Shown here one piece after another: positions 1 through 9,661 of a stretch of 64,000 bases of DNA; the stretch's first letter is position 1; each line of letters begins with the position of its first letter. The notes beneath the pieces are model-generated. The model was not told the origin of the DNA. It worked only from the letters and a program-made list of their open reading frames with translations, and searched no databases. The translations under genes and the position numbers were made by a program. The stretch spans positions 372,001 to 436,000 of the forward strand of contig NZ_JAFMTB010000002.1 of NCBI RefSeq assembly GCF_017916475.1, written 5' to 3'. This stretch comes from Patulibacter sp. SYSU D01012 (lineage in GTDB: Bacteria > Actinomycetota > Thermoleophilia > Solirubrobacterales > Solirubrobacteraceae).

Positions 1-1
1 C

Positions 2-322
2 TTCCTGGGCGTCGCCAACACCGTCCTGACGCAGCTCGTCATGGAGTCCGCGCCGATCGACCGGCCGACCGTCTCCTCCTCGTACAACTTCGTCCGGTTC
101 ACCGGCGGCGCCCTGGCCCCGTTCGCGGCCGGCAAGCTCGGCGAGCACGTCGGCGTCGGGATCCCGTTCTTCCTCGGGGCCCTCGCCGTCGCGGCCGCGG
201 CCGTCGCGCTCTACGCCTACCGCACCGCCTTCCGCGACACGGCCGCCGTCGAGCTCGACGAGATCCTCGAGTTCGACACGACGACGATCGACCCCCAGCC
301 GCTCGTCCCCGCGCACCGCTAG
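2..322 (+). CDS. MFS transporter, C-terminal fragment (cut by window start)
   Basis: Only the last ~106 residues are present; the frame is open to the first base. The fragment holds the end of one membrane helix, a short polar loop containing a Y-N-F-V-R-F-x-G-G motif, and a final hydrophobic helix (about LGALAVAAAAVALYAYR) followed by an acidic tail of ~35 residues. A GG-rich helix, a loop and a last helix at the end of a permease fit the major facilitator superfamily, probably a DHA1/DHA2-like drug or metabolite exporter. Substrate cannot be inferred. The gene ends about 100 bp before the next start. The family call rests on this terminal part only. Confidence 0.6.
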   Translation, partial: FLGVANTVLTQLVMESAPIDRPTVSSSYNFVRFTGGALAPFAAGKLGEHVGVGIPFFLGALAVAAAAVALYAYRTAFRDTAAVELDEILEFDTTTIDPQPLVPAHR

Positions 323-428
323 GCGCCCGGCAACGCGAGGAGGTTCCCGTGTGCGCTCGGCGCGCACGGGGTACGCGCCGAGCGTCCCGCGGGCCCGCCG
401 CCCGCCCCGTCCCCGCCCCGGAGGTCCC

Positions 429-1004
429 ATGCCCCGCCGCTCCCGCCCCCGCGCCGCCGCCCTGGCGGCGCCCGTCGTCCTGGCCCTGCTGGCCGCCGCG
501 CCGTCGCCTGCCGCAGCCGCCGCGTCGAGCGCGTCGTGCGCCAACGACGGCTCGTACTCGCTCCGCGTGTGCGTGTGGCAGCTGACGAGCGTCCATCGCA
601 CGTACGGCGCCACCGACGATCACCCCTACGGGAAGGAGGAGATCCAGGTGTCCGGCTACCGGGTGCGCGTGGTCAACCACGACCGCCGGGCGGTGAGCGG
701 CATCCGCGTGCGCGTGCGCGCCACGGTGCTGGGCAACTGCCTCGCCGGCTGCGACGGCGGTCGCTACCTCAACGAGACGGTGGACAAGGACCTGGGCAGC
801 TTCGCCCGCAAGCGGGTCGGGGTCCTGCGGGTGCCCTGGCGCGGGCTCCTCACCGAGGTCACCCGGGACGGCAAGGGCGTCCAGGCGGGCAACGCCGAGG
901 TCCGCTTCCGCTATCGCGGCCGGTCCCAGACGTTCCAGACCAAGAACGTCTGCGCGGGGGTCCTCAAGCTCTCGCCGGCCGTCCCGTTCGCCGAGTGCAA
1001 CTGA
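429..1004 (+). CDS. Secreted six-cysteine protein A
   Basis: Predicted 191-aa exported protein of unknown function. I chose the ATG at 429 because a GGAGG Shine-Dalgarno lies 5 nt upstream and the protein then begins with a classical signal peptide (Arg-rich n-region, Ala/Leu-rich core, Ala-x-Ala end near residue 30); an in-frame start at 351 would only add an Arg/Pro-rich stretch. The mature part has six cysteines, including the motifs R-V-C near its start and V-L-G-x-C-L-x-G-C in the middle, so three disulfides are plausible. It is followed after 7 nt by a paralogue with the same cysteine layout, implying duplication and co-transcription. No known family recognised. Confidence 0.75.
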   Translation: MPRRSRPRAAALAAPVVLALLAAAPSPAAAAASSASCANDGSYSLRVCVWQLTSVHRTYGATDDHPYGKEEIQVSGYRVRVVNHDRRAVSGIRVRVRATVLGNCLAGCDGGRYLNETVDKDLGSFARKRVGVLRVPWRGLLTEVTRDGKGVQAGNAEVRFRYRGRSQTFQTKNVCAGVLKLSPAVPFAECN

Positions 1005-1011
1005 GGCCGCC

Positions 1012-1572
1012 GTGCGCTTCCCCACCCGCTTCGCTCTTCCCGCCGCCCTCGCCGCGAGCCTGGCGCTGGCCCTCGGCGGCGCCGTCCCGGCCGGTGCCGC
1101 GCAGCTCCAGCGGCAGTGCCTGACGGACGGGGGCGCCTCCGTCCGCGTGTGCCTGACGCTGCAGTACGACGAGTACGAGACCGAGGACGTCAACCCGACG
1201 CGGTACATCGCCCTGCGGCGGGTGCGCGCCACCGTGCGCCGCACCGACCGCCAGACGGCCATCACCTGGGCGCGCCTCGGCGCCAACGTGCTCGGGCGCT
1301 GCCTGGACGGCTGCCAGACGCTCGACCAGGGGCAGCTGCTGCAGACCCGGACCGCCCGCAGCGGCAGCGCCACCCTGAGCGCCCGGCCGCCGTGGTCGTC
1401 GTACTACGTCATGCGGGGCGGCGCGAACCACCAGTGCGGCGTGCTCGCGGTGCGGTGGCGTCGCGCGGGCCGCAGCAGCACCATGCTGCGCGACCTGTGC
1501 TTCGGCGCGCCGTTCGACACGCTGAAGCTCGACGCGCAGCGCGCCTCGACGAAGCCGAAGCCGAAGCCGTGA
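1012..1572 (+). CDS. Secreted six-cysteine protein B (paralogue of A)
   Basis: 186-aa exported protein beginning at GTG 1012, 7 nt after the stop of its paralogue. It has a signal peptide (hydrophobic stretch about residues 7-28, ending AGA-A). The mature part repeats the neighbour's pattern: C-x-x-D-G-G-x-S-V-R-V-C, then V-L-G-R-C-L-D-G-C, then two C-terminal cysteines, six in total. Between the motifs the two proteins have little obvious identity. It ends in a Lys-Pro repeat (KPKPKP), possibly a cell-wall or polyanion-binding tail. Function unknown. A perfect 16-bp hairpin follows the stop codon and separates it from the convergent ABC-transporter operon. Confidence 0.75.
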   Translation: MRFPTRFALPAALAASLALALGGAVPAGAAQLQRQCLTDGGASVRVCLTLQYDEYETEDVNPTRYIALRRVRATVRRTDRQTAITWARLGANVLGRCLDGCQTLDQGQLLQTRTARSGSATLSARPPWSSYYVMRGGANHQCGVLAVRWRRAGRSSTMLRDLCFGAPFDTLKLDAQRASTKPKPKP

Positions 1573-1575
1573 CGC

Positions 1576-1609
1576 GGCGGGCGGCCCCGGGTGCCCGGGG
1601 CCGCCCGCC
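1576..1609. terminator. Bidirectional hairpin terminator
   Basis: A perfect 16-bp inverted repeat (GGCGGGCGGCCCCGGG and its complement) with a 2-nt centre lies between the convergent stop codons at 1572 (+) and 1612 (-). It has no U-tract, as is common for terminators in high-GC actinobacteria. Confidence 0.7.
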
Positions 1610-1611
1610 CG

Positions 1612-2384
<773 letters not shown>

Positions 2385-2388
<4 letters not shown>

Positions 2389-3323
2389 GCGCCCGCCCCC
2401 GCGCCGCGGCCGCCGAGGCGTCCACGCAGCCGCTGGAGCGGCGTGGGCGGCAGCGCCCGCGACGTCCCGCGCGCGTACCGGCGCTCGATGTAGTACTGGC
2501 CGATCGACATCACGGTGGTGAACAGCAGGTACCAGAGGCACGCCACGATGAGCAGCGGGACCTGTTCGAGGTTGCGGGAGTAGACGAGCTGGACCGCGTA
2601 GAGCAGGTCCGCGAGGGTGATCACCGAGACGAGCGACGTCGTCTTCAGCATGTTGATCGCCTCGTTGCCCGTCGGCGGGACGATGACGCGCATCGCCTGC
2701 GGCAGCACGACGCGGCGCAGCGTCTGCCGCCGCGTCATCCCGAGCGCCTGCGCCGCCTCGGCCTGGCCCTCGTCGACGGACTGGATGCCCGCCCGGACGA
2801 TCTCGGCCATGTAGGCGGCCTCGTTGAGCGACAGCGCGACGGCGGCCGCGACGAACTTCGTCATCAGGTCGTTCGTGTCGACGCTCGCCAGGTCCGGGCC
2901 GCCGAACGGCACCCCGATGGAGAACGACGGGTAGATCGACGCGATGTAGTAGGCGATCAGCAGCTGGACCAGGATCGGCGTGCCCCGGAAGACCCAGACG
3001 TAGAAGCCGCTGAGCGCGGACAGCACCGGGTTGTCGGACAGCCGCATGACGGCCAGGAGGATGCCGAGCAGCACGCCGACGACCATCGCCAGGACGGTCA
3101 GCTCGAGCGTGATGACGACGCCGTCGAGGACCCGCTCGTCGAAGAGGTAGCTGCCGACCGTCCCCCACTCCAGGCGGGGGTTGTTGGCCAGCGACCACAC
3201 GATGCTCGCCGCGAGGACGAGCAGGACGGCGGCCGCGACCCACCGCCCCGGTCGGCGGACCGGGACGGCGTCGATGTCGGCACCCGCCGGCGCGTCGCCG
3301 GCGGGCTGTGCGTGGGTGGTCAC
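2385..3323 (-). CDS. Polar amino-acid ABC transporter, permease
   Basis: 312-aa inner-membrane permease of the HisM/GlnP type. After a ~25-residue polar N-terminus come the first membrane helix (about 29-47), a periplasmic segment and several further helices. The EAA loop that docks the ATPase is visible as [12 protein letters not shown] in the second half. Start is GTG (3323), 11 nt downstream of the binding-protein stop; no strong Shine-Dalgarno is visible, so coupling to the upstream gene is likely. There is only one permease gene, so a homodimer is expected. The stop overlaps the ATPase start. Confidence 0.92.
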
Positions 3324-3334
3324 GCGGGGGGCGG

Positions 3335-4243
3335 TCAGCTCGTCGCGCCGTTGAGCTCAGCGCGGTCGATCGCGCCGGACTCGACGCCCCACTTCTTCAG
3401 GATCGCGGGGTAGACGTCGCTGTCGATCAGCTTCTGCACGGCCTCCTGCACGACCGGCGCGAGCTTCGAGTCCTTCGGGAACATGATTCCGTACGGCGCG
3501 GAGTCGAGCGGCTCGCCGGTGAGCTTGAACCGGCCGTTGCCCTGCTTGACCTGGTAGGCCGCGACCGGCGAGTCGGCGAAGCCGACGTCGGCGCGGCCGG
3601 ACGCCAGCGCCGTGTTGGCGCTCGCCTGGTCGGGCGACACCGCGACGTCCAGCTTCTTGCCGGCCGGGCACTTCTTCGCCTGGTCCTCGGCCATCGCCTG
3701 CTGCGTCGTCCCCTTCTGCACGGCGACGGTGTGACCGCACAGGTCGTCCAGGCCGGTGATCTCGGGGCCGTCCTGCGCCGCGACGAAGAACGACGAGCCG
3801 GCGGTGAAGTACGTCACGAAGTCGAACTTCGCCTCGCGCTCCTTCGAGTCGGTGATCGACGACATGCCGACGTCGAACTTCTTGCCGACGCTGAGCAGGA
3901 TCCCGTCGAAGCTGGACGTCTCGAGCTTGAAGTCGACGCCGGTGACGGTGCCGATCGCCTTCGCCAGGTCGGCGTCCATGCCGATGATGGTCTTGCCGTC
4001 CTCGTCGAGGAACTCGTTCGGCGCGTACGTCGGGTCGACGCCGACCGTGACCGAGCCCTTCGACTTGACGTCGGCGGGGACCTTGTCCGCGATGGCCTGG
4101 TCGAGCGTGGCGGTCGGGACGCTCGTGGCGTTCGTGGTCGCCGCGCCGCCGCCCTCCGACTCCTCGTTGTTCGTGCCGCAGCCCGCGACGCCAAGCGCCA
4201 GGACCGCGGCGCAGACGGCCGCTCGCAGTTTCGGTGTACGCAC
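3335..4243 (-). CDS. Amino-acid ABC transporter substrate-binding lipoprotein
   Basis: 302-aa extracytoplasmic solute-binding protein (SBP_bac_3 family), first gene of the importer operon. The GTG at 4243 is chosen because GAGGAG lies 5 nt upstream and the product then starts with a lipoprotein signal peptide ending in the lipobox L-G-V-A-G-C (Cys22), followed by an acidic/Gly linker. The mature body has the fold signature V-G-V-D-x-T-Y-A-P-N-E-F and G-M-D-A-D-L near its N-terminus and a two-lobe layout, with V-A-V-Q-K-G-T-T in the hinge. The ligand is probably an amino acid; Q-K-G-T-T type sites occur in Gln/Glu/Arg binders, but this is inference. Confidence 0.93.
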   Translation of the reverse strand: MRTPKLRAAVCAAVLALGVAGCGTNNEESEGGGAATTNATSVPTATLDQAIADKVPADVKSKGSVTVGVDPTYAPNEFLDEDGKTIIGMDADLAKAIGTVTGVDFKLETSSFDGILLSVGKKFDVGMSSITDSKEREAKFDFVTYFTAGSSFFVAAQDGPEITGLDDLCGHTVAVQKGTTQQAMAEDQAKKCPAGKKLDVAVSPDQASANTALASGRADVGFADSPVAAYQVKQGNGRFKLTGEPLDSAPYGIMFPKDSKLAPVVQEAVQKLIDSDVYPAILKKWGVESGAIDRAELNGATS

Positions 4244-4264
4244 CGGTGCTCCTCGATGAGTCGG

Positions 4265-4312
4265 GACGGGCCGTGAGGGCGCAGCGGACGCTCGTCCGCG
4301 GCTCGGCCCGTC
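4265..4312 (-). promoter_or_regulatory. Structured 5' leader of the amino-acid importer operon
   Basis: Between a TACGAT hexamer at 4324-4329 and the binding-protein start, the transcript can fold into a nested structure. The outer stem is GACGGGCC (4265-4272) with GGCCCGTC (4305-4312); the inner hairpin is GCGGAC/GTCCGC with a 4-nt loop (4284-4299). The Shine-Dalgarno (4249-4254) is outside the stem. It could be a stability element or an attenuator; no known riboswitch class is recognised. Confidence 0.35.
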
Positions 4313-4423
4313 GATCGTCGAGCATCGTACGTGACGCGTAGGCGCTTGCGGATGTCCTTTTCGGCGCACCCGGCGGGGACGACCTGCTCCGGTTGGAGCA
4401 GGGTCGCGCAGGATCGACCGCGC

Positions 4424-5467
4424 TCAGGCCTCGCGGCGCGCCACTTCGGCCCGCACCGCCGGCGCGACGACCGTGCCGAACAGCTCGATCGCCCGCATCA
4501 CGTGCTCGTGCGGCAGCGCGCCGAGCGAGATCTGGCCGACGTACCGGTCGGCGCCGAGCAGCTCGTGTGCGTGGAGGATCTTCGCGATCACCTCGTCGGG
4601 GTCCCCCACCGCCAGCGCGTTCAGGCCGGAGCGCTGCGCGTCGAAGCCCTCGCGCGTCATCGGCGGCCAGCCGCGCTCGCGGCCGATGCGGTTCATCATC
4701 GGCGCGTAGGCCGGGTACAGCTCGTCGCCCGCCCGCTTCGAGGTCTCCGCCACGTACGAGTGGGTGTTGACCGCGACCTTCAGCGTCGCCGGGTCGTGGC
4801 CCGCGTGCTCGCCGGCGCGGTGGTACAGGTCGACGAGGGGCTGGAAGCGCTCGAACGGCCCGGACAGCACCGCCATGGTCAGCGGCAGGCCGAGCAGGCC
4901 GGCGCGCGCGACGGACTGCGGCGTGCCGCCGACGGCGACCCACACGGGGAGCGGGTCCTGCACCGGCCGCGGGTAGACGCCGGCGTCCTGCAGCGACGGC
5001 CGGTGCTTGCCCGACCACGTCACGCGCTCGTTCGCGCGGATCTGCAGCAGCAGCTCGAGCTTCTCGGCGTACAGCTCGTCGTAGTCGGCGAGGTCCTGGC
5101 CAAAGAGCGGGAACGACTCGGTGAACGAGCCGCGTCCGGCCATGATCTCGGCGCGACCGTTCGAGATCAGGTCGACCTCGGCGAACTGCTGGAAGACGCG
5201 CACCGGGTCGTCCGAGCTGAGCACGGTGACCGCCGAGCTGAGCCGGATCCGCTCGGTGCGCGCGGCGATCGCCGCCAGCGCGACGGCGGGCGACGAGACG
5301 GCATAGTCGGGCCGGTGGTGCTCGCCGACGGCGAAGACGTCCAGGCCGACCTGCTCGGCGAGCTCGGCCTCCTCCAGCAGCTGACGCATCCGCTGCTGGG
5401 GGGTGACGTCGCGGCCCGTGCGGGGGTCCCGTCCGACGTCGGCGAAGGTGGCGAGGCCGAGCTCCAT
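4424..5467 (-). CDS. LLM-class flavin-dependent oxidoreductase
   Basis: 347-aa member of the luciferase-like monooxygenase superfamily, a TIM-barrel enzyme using F420 or FMN to oxidise a small organic substrate. The N-terminus M-E-L-G-L-A-T-F is the first beta strand; the conserved V-G-E-H-H segment (active-site loop), the strand A-A-I-A-A-R-T-x-R-I-R-L-S-S-A-V and G-R-G-S-F are present. The start at 5467 is preferred over upstream codons because a TACGGT -10 hexamer lies exactly 6 nt before it, implying a leaderless mRNA. It sits downstream of chemoreceptor 1 but is separated from it by a strong hairpin. Cofactor and substrate cannot be decided from sequence. Confidence 0.88.
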   Translation of the reverse strand: MELGLATFADVGRDPRTGRDVTPQQRMRQLLEEAELAEQVGLDVFAVGEHHRPDYAVSSPAVALAAIAARTERIRLSSAVTVLSSDDPVRVFQQFAEVDLISNGRAEIMAGRGSFTESFPLFGQDLADYDELYAEKLELLLQIRANERVTWSGKHRPSLQDAGVYPRPVQDPLPVWVAVGGTPQSVARAGLLGLPLTMAVLSGPFERFQPLVDLYHRAGEHAGHDPATLKVAVNTHSYVAETSKRAGDELYPAYAPMMNRIGRERGWPPMTREGFDAQRSGLNALAVGDPDEVIAKILHAHELLGADRYVGQISLGALPHEHVMRAIELFGTVVAPAVRAEVARREA

Positions 5468-5473
5468 GCCCAC

Positions 5474-5479
5474 ACCGTA
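5474..5479 (-). promoter_or_regulatory. -10 element of leaderless oxidoreductase gene
   Basis: TACGGT followed by a 6-nt spacer and the ATG at 5467; the predicted transcription start coincides with the start codon. Confidence 0.45.
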
Positions 5480-5526
5480 GCGCAACGCCCGGAACAAGCG
5501 GACCGCGGTCCGAATCAACCCGAAGG

Positions 5527-5561
5527 CGGGCGGGTCGCCGGTTCCGTCGGCGACCCGCCCG
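5527..5561 (-). terminator. Hairpin terminator of chemoreceptor 1
   Basis: A 14-bp perfect stem (CGGGCGGGTCGCCG and complement) with a 7-nt loop lies directly after the receptor stop codon at 5566 on the minus strand. Confidence 0.65.
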
Positions 5562-5565
5562 GCGG

Positions 5566-7419
5566 CTAGCTCGTCGCTACCCGGAAGCGCAGGACGAGCT
5601 GCTCGAGCACCTGGGCGGTGGCGGACAGCTCCTGGGCCGACGCCGAGATCTGCTCGGCCGACGCCGACGTCTCCTGCGTGGACGCCGACACCTGCTCGGC
5701 GGTCGCCGACGACGACTCCGCCAGCGACGCGACGCCGTTGATGTCGGCGGACACGCGCTCGGAGCTGGCGCCGATCTCCTGGCTGGCGGCCGCGATCGCC
5801 GCGATGCGGGCGGCCATGTCGTCGACCGCGGTGCCGATGGCGTCGAACGCGGCGCGGGCGGACGCGACGGTCTCCGCGCCCTGCTCGGTGCGGTGCACCC
5901 CGTCCTCGACGACGCCGACCGTGCGGGCCGTCTCGGCCTCGATCTCGGCGACGAGGCCCGCGATGGTGCCCGCGGCCTCGTTGGACTCCTCGGCCAGCTT
6001 GCGGACCTCCTCCGCCACGACCGCGAACCCGCGCCCCTGCTCCCCGGCCCGCGCCGCCTCGATGGCCGCGTTGAGCGCCAGCAGGTTGGTCTGCGAGCTG
6101 ATGCCCGTGATCGTCTCGACGAACTCGCCGATCCGCTGGGACTTCTCGGCCAGCGACGCCATCGCCTCGGCGGTCTCGCGCGAGCTGTCGCGCACGGCGG
6201 TCATCGCGGCGTCCGCGGACTGGACCGCGTCGACGCCCTCGTCCTTCGTCCCGCGGGCCCGCTCGGCGACGGCGGCGGCCTCCTCGGCCGACCGGCCCGT
6301 CTCGGCGACGGCGGCGACGTTGTGCCCCATCGCGGTCTGCACCTCGCCCAGGCGCTCGACCTGGCTCTCGGCGCCGGTGGCGACGTCGACGATGGCGGTG
6401 GCGACCTCGTTGACCGCCTTCGACGTCTCCTCGGACGTCGCGGTCAGCTGGTCCGACGCGGACGAGACCGTCCCGGCCGAGGACGCGAGCTCGCCGATCA
6501 GGTCGGAGAGCTGCGCGCGCATCGAGTTGTAGGAGCGGATGCCCTCCTGCGCCTGACCGATCATCGCGTTGAAGGTCAGCGAGAGCTGGCCGAGCTCGTC
6601 CGTCGAGCGGACCTCGATCGGCGTGGTGACCGGCTGGGCGTCCTTCGTCAGGTCGCCGCCCGCGACGGCCGACAGGCCGCCGACCAGCGCCTGCAGGCAG
6701 TTCTCGCTGAGCGAGCGGACCCGCTCGCCGATCGCGCGGACCGGGCCGGTGACGCTCCGGATGGTGGACACCGCGATCGCGGCTGCGGCGAGGACCGACA
6801 GGACCGCGACGAGCAGCATGAGCCGCCGAGAGTTGTTGCCGGCCGACACGGCCTCGTTCGAGCGGACGTCGATCGCGCGGCCGACGGACGCGACGGTGGC
6901 CTGCGAGGCCTGCGACACCTGGCGGGCGAGCGGGATGACCTGCCCGACGAACTGGTCGCGCGAGCCCGACCGGTCCTCGGCGCCGGCGACGGTCTCGGCG
7001 CGGGAGCGCTTGATCGCCGTGCTCCAGGCGGCGACGTAGCGGGTGCGGACCTGCGCGAGGGCCTCGAGGCTCGCGGTCACGGGCGTGCCGGCGGCCAGGC
7101 GGCCGAGGCGCGCCGTGTCGGCGGCGTTCGCGTCGCGGAGGGCGAGGATCTCGCGCTGCAGGCGGTCCTGCTGGCGCAGATCCCCGTCGTAGACGTAGAG
7201 GTGCTGGCTGACGAGTGCGGCGATCGACTGCGCGCGCGCCTCGATCTTGCCGGCGAGCTGCACGGCGGGCGTGCCGCGCTCGTCGATCGTGCGCACGCTC
7301 GCGGTCGACGTGCCGAGGCCGTGCAGGCCGACGGCGACGACGACGAGCAGGGCGACGCCCAGTGCTCCGAAGCTGATCGCCAGGCGGTGCGCCAGGCGGA
7401 GGTTTCTGTAGGCGGTCAT
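5566..7419 (-). CDS. Methyl-accepting chemotaxis protein 1
   Basis: 617-aa transmembrane chemoreceptor. TM1 spans residues 14-33, an extracytoplasmic helical sensor 34-198, TM2 200-220, then HAMP and a cytoplasmic signalling coiled coil whose kinase-contacting tip contains [16 protein letters not shown]. The sensor shares H-L-Y-V-Y-D-G-D and a D-R-S-G-S-R motif with receptor 3, so both probably sense related signals. An N-C-L motif at the start of HAMP is shared by receptors 1-3. No C-terminal CheR/CheB-tethering pentapeptide is visible. The start ATG follows AAGGA at 3 nt, and a FliA-type promoter lies 57 bp upstream. Ligand unknown. Confidence 0.93.
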   Translation of the reverse strand: MTAYRNLRLAHRLAISFGALGVALLVVVAVGLHGLGTSTASVRTIDERGTPAVQLAGKIEARAQSIAALVSQHLYVYDGDLRQQDRLQREILALRDANAADTARLGRLAAGTPVTASLEALAQVRTRYVAAWSTAIKRSRAETVAGAEDRSGSRDQFVGQVIPLARQVSQASQATVASVGRAIDVRSNEAVSAGNNSRRLMLLVAVLSVLAAAAIAVSTIRSVTGPVRAIGERVRSLSENCLQALVGGLSAVAGGDLTKDAQPVTTPIEVRSTDELGQLSLTFNAMIGQAQEGIRSYNSMRAQLSDLIGELASSAGTVSSASDQLTATSEETSKAVNEVATAIVDVATGAESQVERLGEVQTAMGHNVAAVAETGRSAEEAAAVAERARGTKDEGVDAVQSADAAMTAVRDSSRETAEAMASLAEKSQRIGEFVETITGISSQTNLLALNAAIEAARAGEQGRGFAVVAEEVRKLAEESNEAAGTIAGLVAEIEAETARTVGVVEDGVHRTEQGAETVASARAAFDAIGTAVDDMAARIAAIAAASQEIGASSERVSADINGVASLAESSSATAEQVSASTQETSASAEQISASAQELSATAQVLEQLVLRFRVATS

Positions 7420-7475
7420 TGGTCCTTGTCCGGTGGTCGTCCGGAGGGGGGAGCGCCGGAACGGGTCTGCCCCCG

Positions 7476-7504
7476 GGTGATCGGACCGGCCGGCGAAGAC
7501 TTGA
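7476..7504 (-). promoter_or_regulatory. FliA (sigma-28)-type promoter of chemoreceptor 1
   Basis: Minus strand TCAAG-N14-TCCGATCACC. It equals the FliA layout (TAAA-N15-GCCGATAA) written as TCAA-N15-TCCGAT, and the same spacing is found before three other receptor genes in the window. Confidence 0.65.
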
Positions 7505-7567
7505 TCCGACGGGTGCGTACGCGCGACATCCGTCGACGTCCGGACGAGCGACGGCGCGCGTCGCCCG

Positions 7568-7587
7568 CCGTCCCGGCGCGGGGACGG
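7568..7587 (-). terminator. Hairpin downstream of chemoreceptor 2
   Basis: CCGTCCC and GGGACGG form a 7-bp stem with a 6-nt loop, 26 nt after the receptor 2 stop codon on the minus strand. Confidence 0.4.
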
Positions 7588-7613
7588 CCGTCGACGCGCG
7601 CCACGCGCCGCGG

Positions 7614-9467
7614 TCAGCCCGTGACGCGGAAGCGCTGCACGAGCTGCTCGAGCGTCTGCGCGGTGGCGGTCAGCTCCTGCGCGGACGCGCTGATCTGCTC
7701 GGCCGACGCCGACGTCTGCTGCGTCGACGCCGACACCTCCTGCGCGGTGGCGGACGAGGACTCCGCGACGGTGGCCACCCCGCCGACGCCCTCGGCGACG
7801 GTGCCGGCGCTCACGGCGATCCGCTCGCCCGCCGCGCCGATGGCGGTGATGCGGGCGCCCATGTCGTCGACCGCGGCGCCGATCGCCTCGAACGCGGCGC
7901 GGGCGCGGGCGACGATCTCGCTGCCCTCCTCGGTGCGGCGGACGCCGTCCTCGACGACCTCCACCGCGCGACTCGTCTCGCGCTGGATCTGCTCCACGAG
8001 CCCCGCGATCGTCTCGGCCGCCTCGTTGGACTCCTCCGCCAGCTTGCGGACCTCCTCCGCCACGACCGCGAACCCGCGGCCCTGCTCACCCGCGCGCGCC
8101 GCCTCGATGGCCGCGTTGAGCGCCAGCAGGTTCGTCTGCGCGGAGATCGCCGTGATCGTCTCGACGAACTGCCCGATCTGCTGCGACTTCTCCGCCAGCT
8201 CCGCGATCGCCGTCGCGGTGGCGGTCGAGTTGCGCTGCACCGAGACCATCGCGGCGTCCGCCGACTGCACCGCCTCGACCCCGCCCTGGGTGGTCTCGCG
8301 GGCACGGTGGGCGACCTCGGCGGCCTCGGCGGCCGTGCGGCCGTTCTCGCCGACGAGCTCCTTCGCCTCGGCCATCGCCTCGCGGATCTCGCCCAGGCGG
8401 TGGACCTGGGTCTCGGCGCCGGTGGCGACGTCGACGATCGCGGCGGCGATCTCGCTGACCGCCTTCGACGTCTCCTCCGACGTCGACGTCAGCTGCTCGG
8501 ACGCCGACGAGACCGTGCCGGCCGACGTCGTGAGCTCGCCGATCATGTCGGCCAGCTGCGCGCGCATCTGGTTGTAGGAGCGGATGGAGCCCTGCGCGCG
8601 CTCGAGCATCTGGTTGAAGGTGCAGGAGAGCTGCCCGAGCTCGTTCCTCGACGTGACGGGCAGCGGCGTCGTGACGATCCCGACCTCGTGGGTCAGGTCG
8701 CCCTCGGTCATGGCCTTCAGGGCGCCCGTCAGGTCGTTGAGGCAGTTGGCGTTCAGGGACTCGAGCCGGGTCTGGATCTCGCGCACCGGGCGGGTGACGT
8801 CGCGGATCGTGCGGTACGCGACGACGACGGCGAGCAGCGCCCCGAAGATCGTGACGATCGCGAGCCAGCGGCTCGTCGAGCTGGCCCGGCCCGAGGCGCC
8901 GGCGGTCTGCTTCGCCGCGACGGACGTGACGGCGTCGACGAGCTTCGTGCCCGACGCCGAGATCGACGGCGAGTAGCCCATGACGGTGCGGGCGTAGAAG
9001 GCGCGGGAGGCGGCGTGGGCGGTGTCGCCGCGGGCGCTCTCGGCCTGCGCCATCCGCAGCAGGCGCCGCCAGGCGGCCGAGAAGCGGGCGTTCACCCGCG
9101 AGACCTCGGCGAGCGGCGCGGCGGCCTCGGTGCCGGCGACCGTGCGACGGAGGGTCGCGAGCCCCCGACGGCCGACCGCGTCGACCTGCGTGAAGGTCCG
9201 CTCCACCCCGGCGCGGGTGCGCTCGTCGTCCACGTGGACGAAGACGTAGTCGGCCGACAGGCGGACGAGGGCCTGCCCGGCGGCGTTGACGTCGCCGGCG
9301 GCCTTCATGGCCGGGACGTCGCGGGCGCTGAGCCGGTCGGTGTCGTCGGCGACGGAGCGGACGCCGAGCACGCCGACGAGTGCCATGAGGACGAGCGCGA
9401 GCGTCAGGGCGCCGAAGGCCAGGCCGAGGCGCTGGGCGAGCCGGAGGTCGTTGAGGAAGCGGAGCAC
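7614..9467 (-). CDS. Methyl-accepting chemotaxis protein 2
   Basis: 617-aa chemoreceptor, the same length as receptor 1. Start GTG 9467 was chosen for the AAAAGGA Shine-Dalgarno 5 nt upstream and because TM1 then begins near residue 15; a longer in-frame start at 9572 would cross the promoter. The sensor domain (about 34-195) differs from receptors 1 and 3 and has Y-V-F-V-H-V-D-D in place of Y-V-Y-D-G-D. HAMP with the N-C-L motif and the signalling hairpin tip are conserved. About 290 bp encoding the tip (7929-8219) are almost identical in DNA to receptor 3, indicating recent gene conversion. It has its own FliA-type promoter. Confidence 0.92.
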   Translation of the reverse strand: MLRFLNDLRLAQRLGLAFGALTLALVLMALVGVLGVRSVADDTDRLSARDVPAMKAAGDVNAAGQALVRLSADYVFVHVDDERTRAGVERTFTQVDAVGRRGLATLRRTVAGTEAAAPLAEVSRVNARFSAAWRRLLRMAQAESARGDTAHAASRAFYARTVMGYSPSISASGTKLVDAVTSVAAKQTAGASGRASSTSRWLAIVTIFGALLAVVVAYRTIRDVTRPVREIQTRLESLNANCLNDLTGALKAMTEGDLTHEVGIVTTPLPVTSRNELGQLSCTFNQMLERAQGSIRSYNQMRAQLADMIGELTTSAGTVSSASEQLTSTSEETSKAVSEIAAAIVDVATGAETQVHRLGEIREAMAEAKELVGENGRTAAEAAEVAHRARETTQGGVEAVQSADAAMVSVQRNSTATATAIAELAEKSQQIGQFVETITAISAQTNLLALNAAIEAARAGEQGRGFAVVAEEVRKLAEESNEAAETIAGLVEQIQRETSRAVEVVEDGVRRTEEGSEIVARARAAFEAIGAAVDDMGARITAIGAAGERIAVSAGTVAEGVGGVATVAESSSATAQEVSASTQQTSASAEQISASAQELTATAQTLEQLVQRFRVTG

Positions 9468-9517
9468 GGGGGTCCTTTTGGTGTGCGGGGGCCGGGGGGG
9501 GGTACCGCGAACGGCCC

Positions 9518-9546
9518 GGTGATCGGACGCCGTACGCCCGCCTTGA
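9518..9546 (-). promoter_or_regulatory. FliA (sigma-28)-type promoter of chemoreceptor 2
   Basis: Minus strand TCAAG-N14-TCCGATCACC, ending 51 bp before the GTG start; the -10 part is identical to that of receptor 1 although the N14 spacer sequence is different. Confidence 0.65.
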
Positions 9547-9623
9547 CGGCGGGCGGACGGACGGATGAACACCTGTACACACCGAGGGGGCGCGCTCGGG
9601 TCGCCGAGCCCGGGTCGCCCCGT

Positions 9624-9650
9624 GGCGGGCGGCGCTCGGCGCCGCCCGCC
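9624..9650 (-). terminator. Hairpin terminator of chemoreceptor 3
   Basis: A perfect 12-bp inverted repeat (GGCGGGCGGCGC and complement) around TCG lies 11 nt after the receptor 3 stop codon. Confidence 0.6.
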
Positions 9651-9661
9651 GTGCCGCCGGC

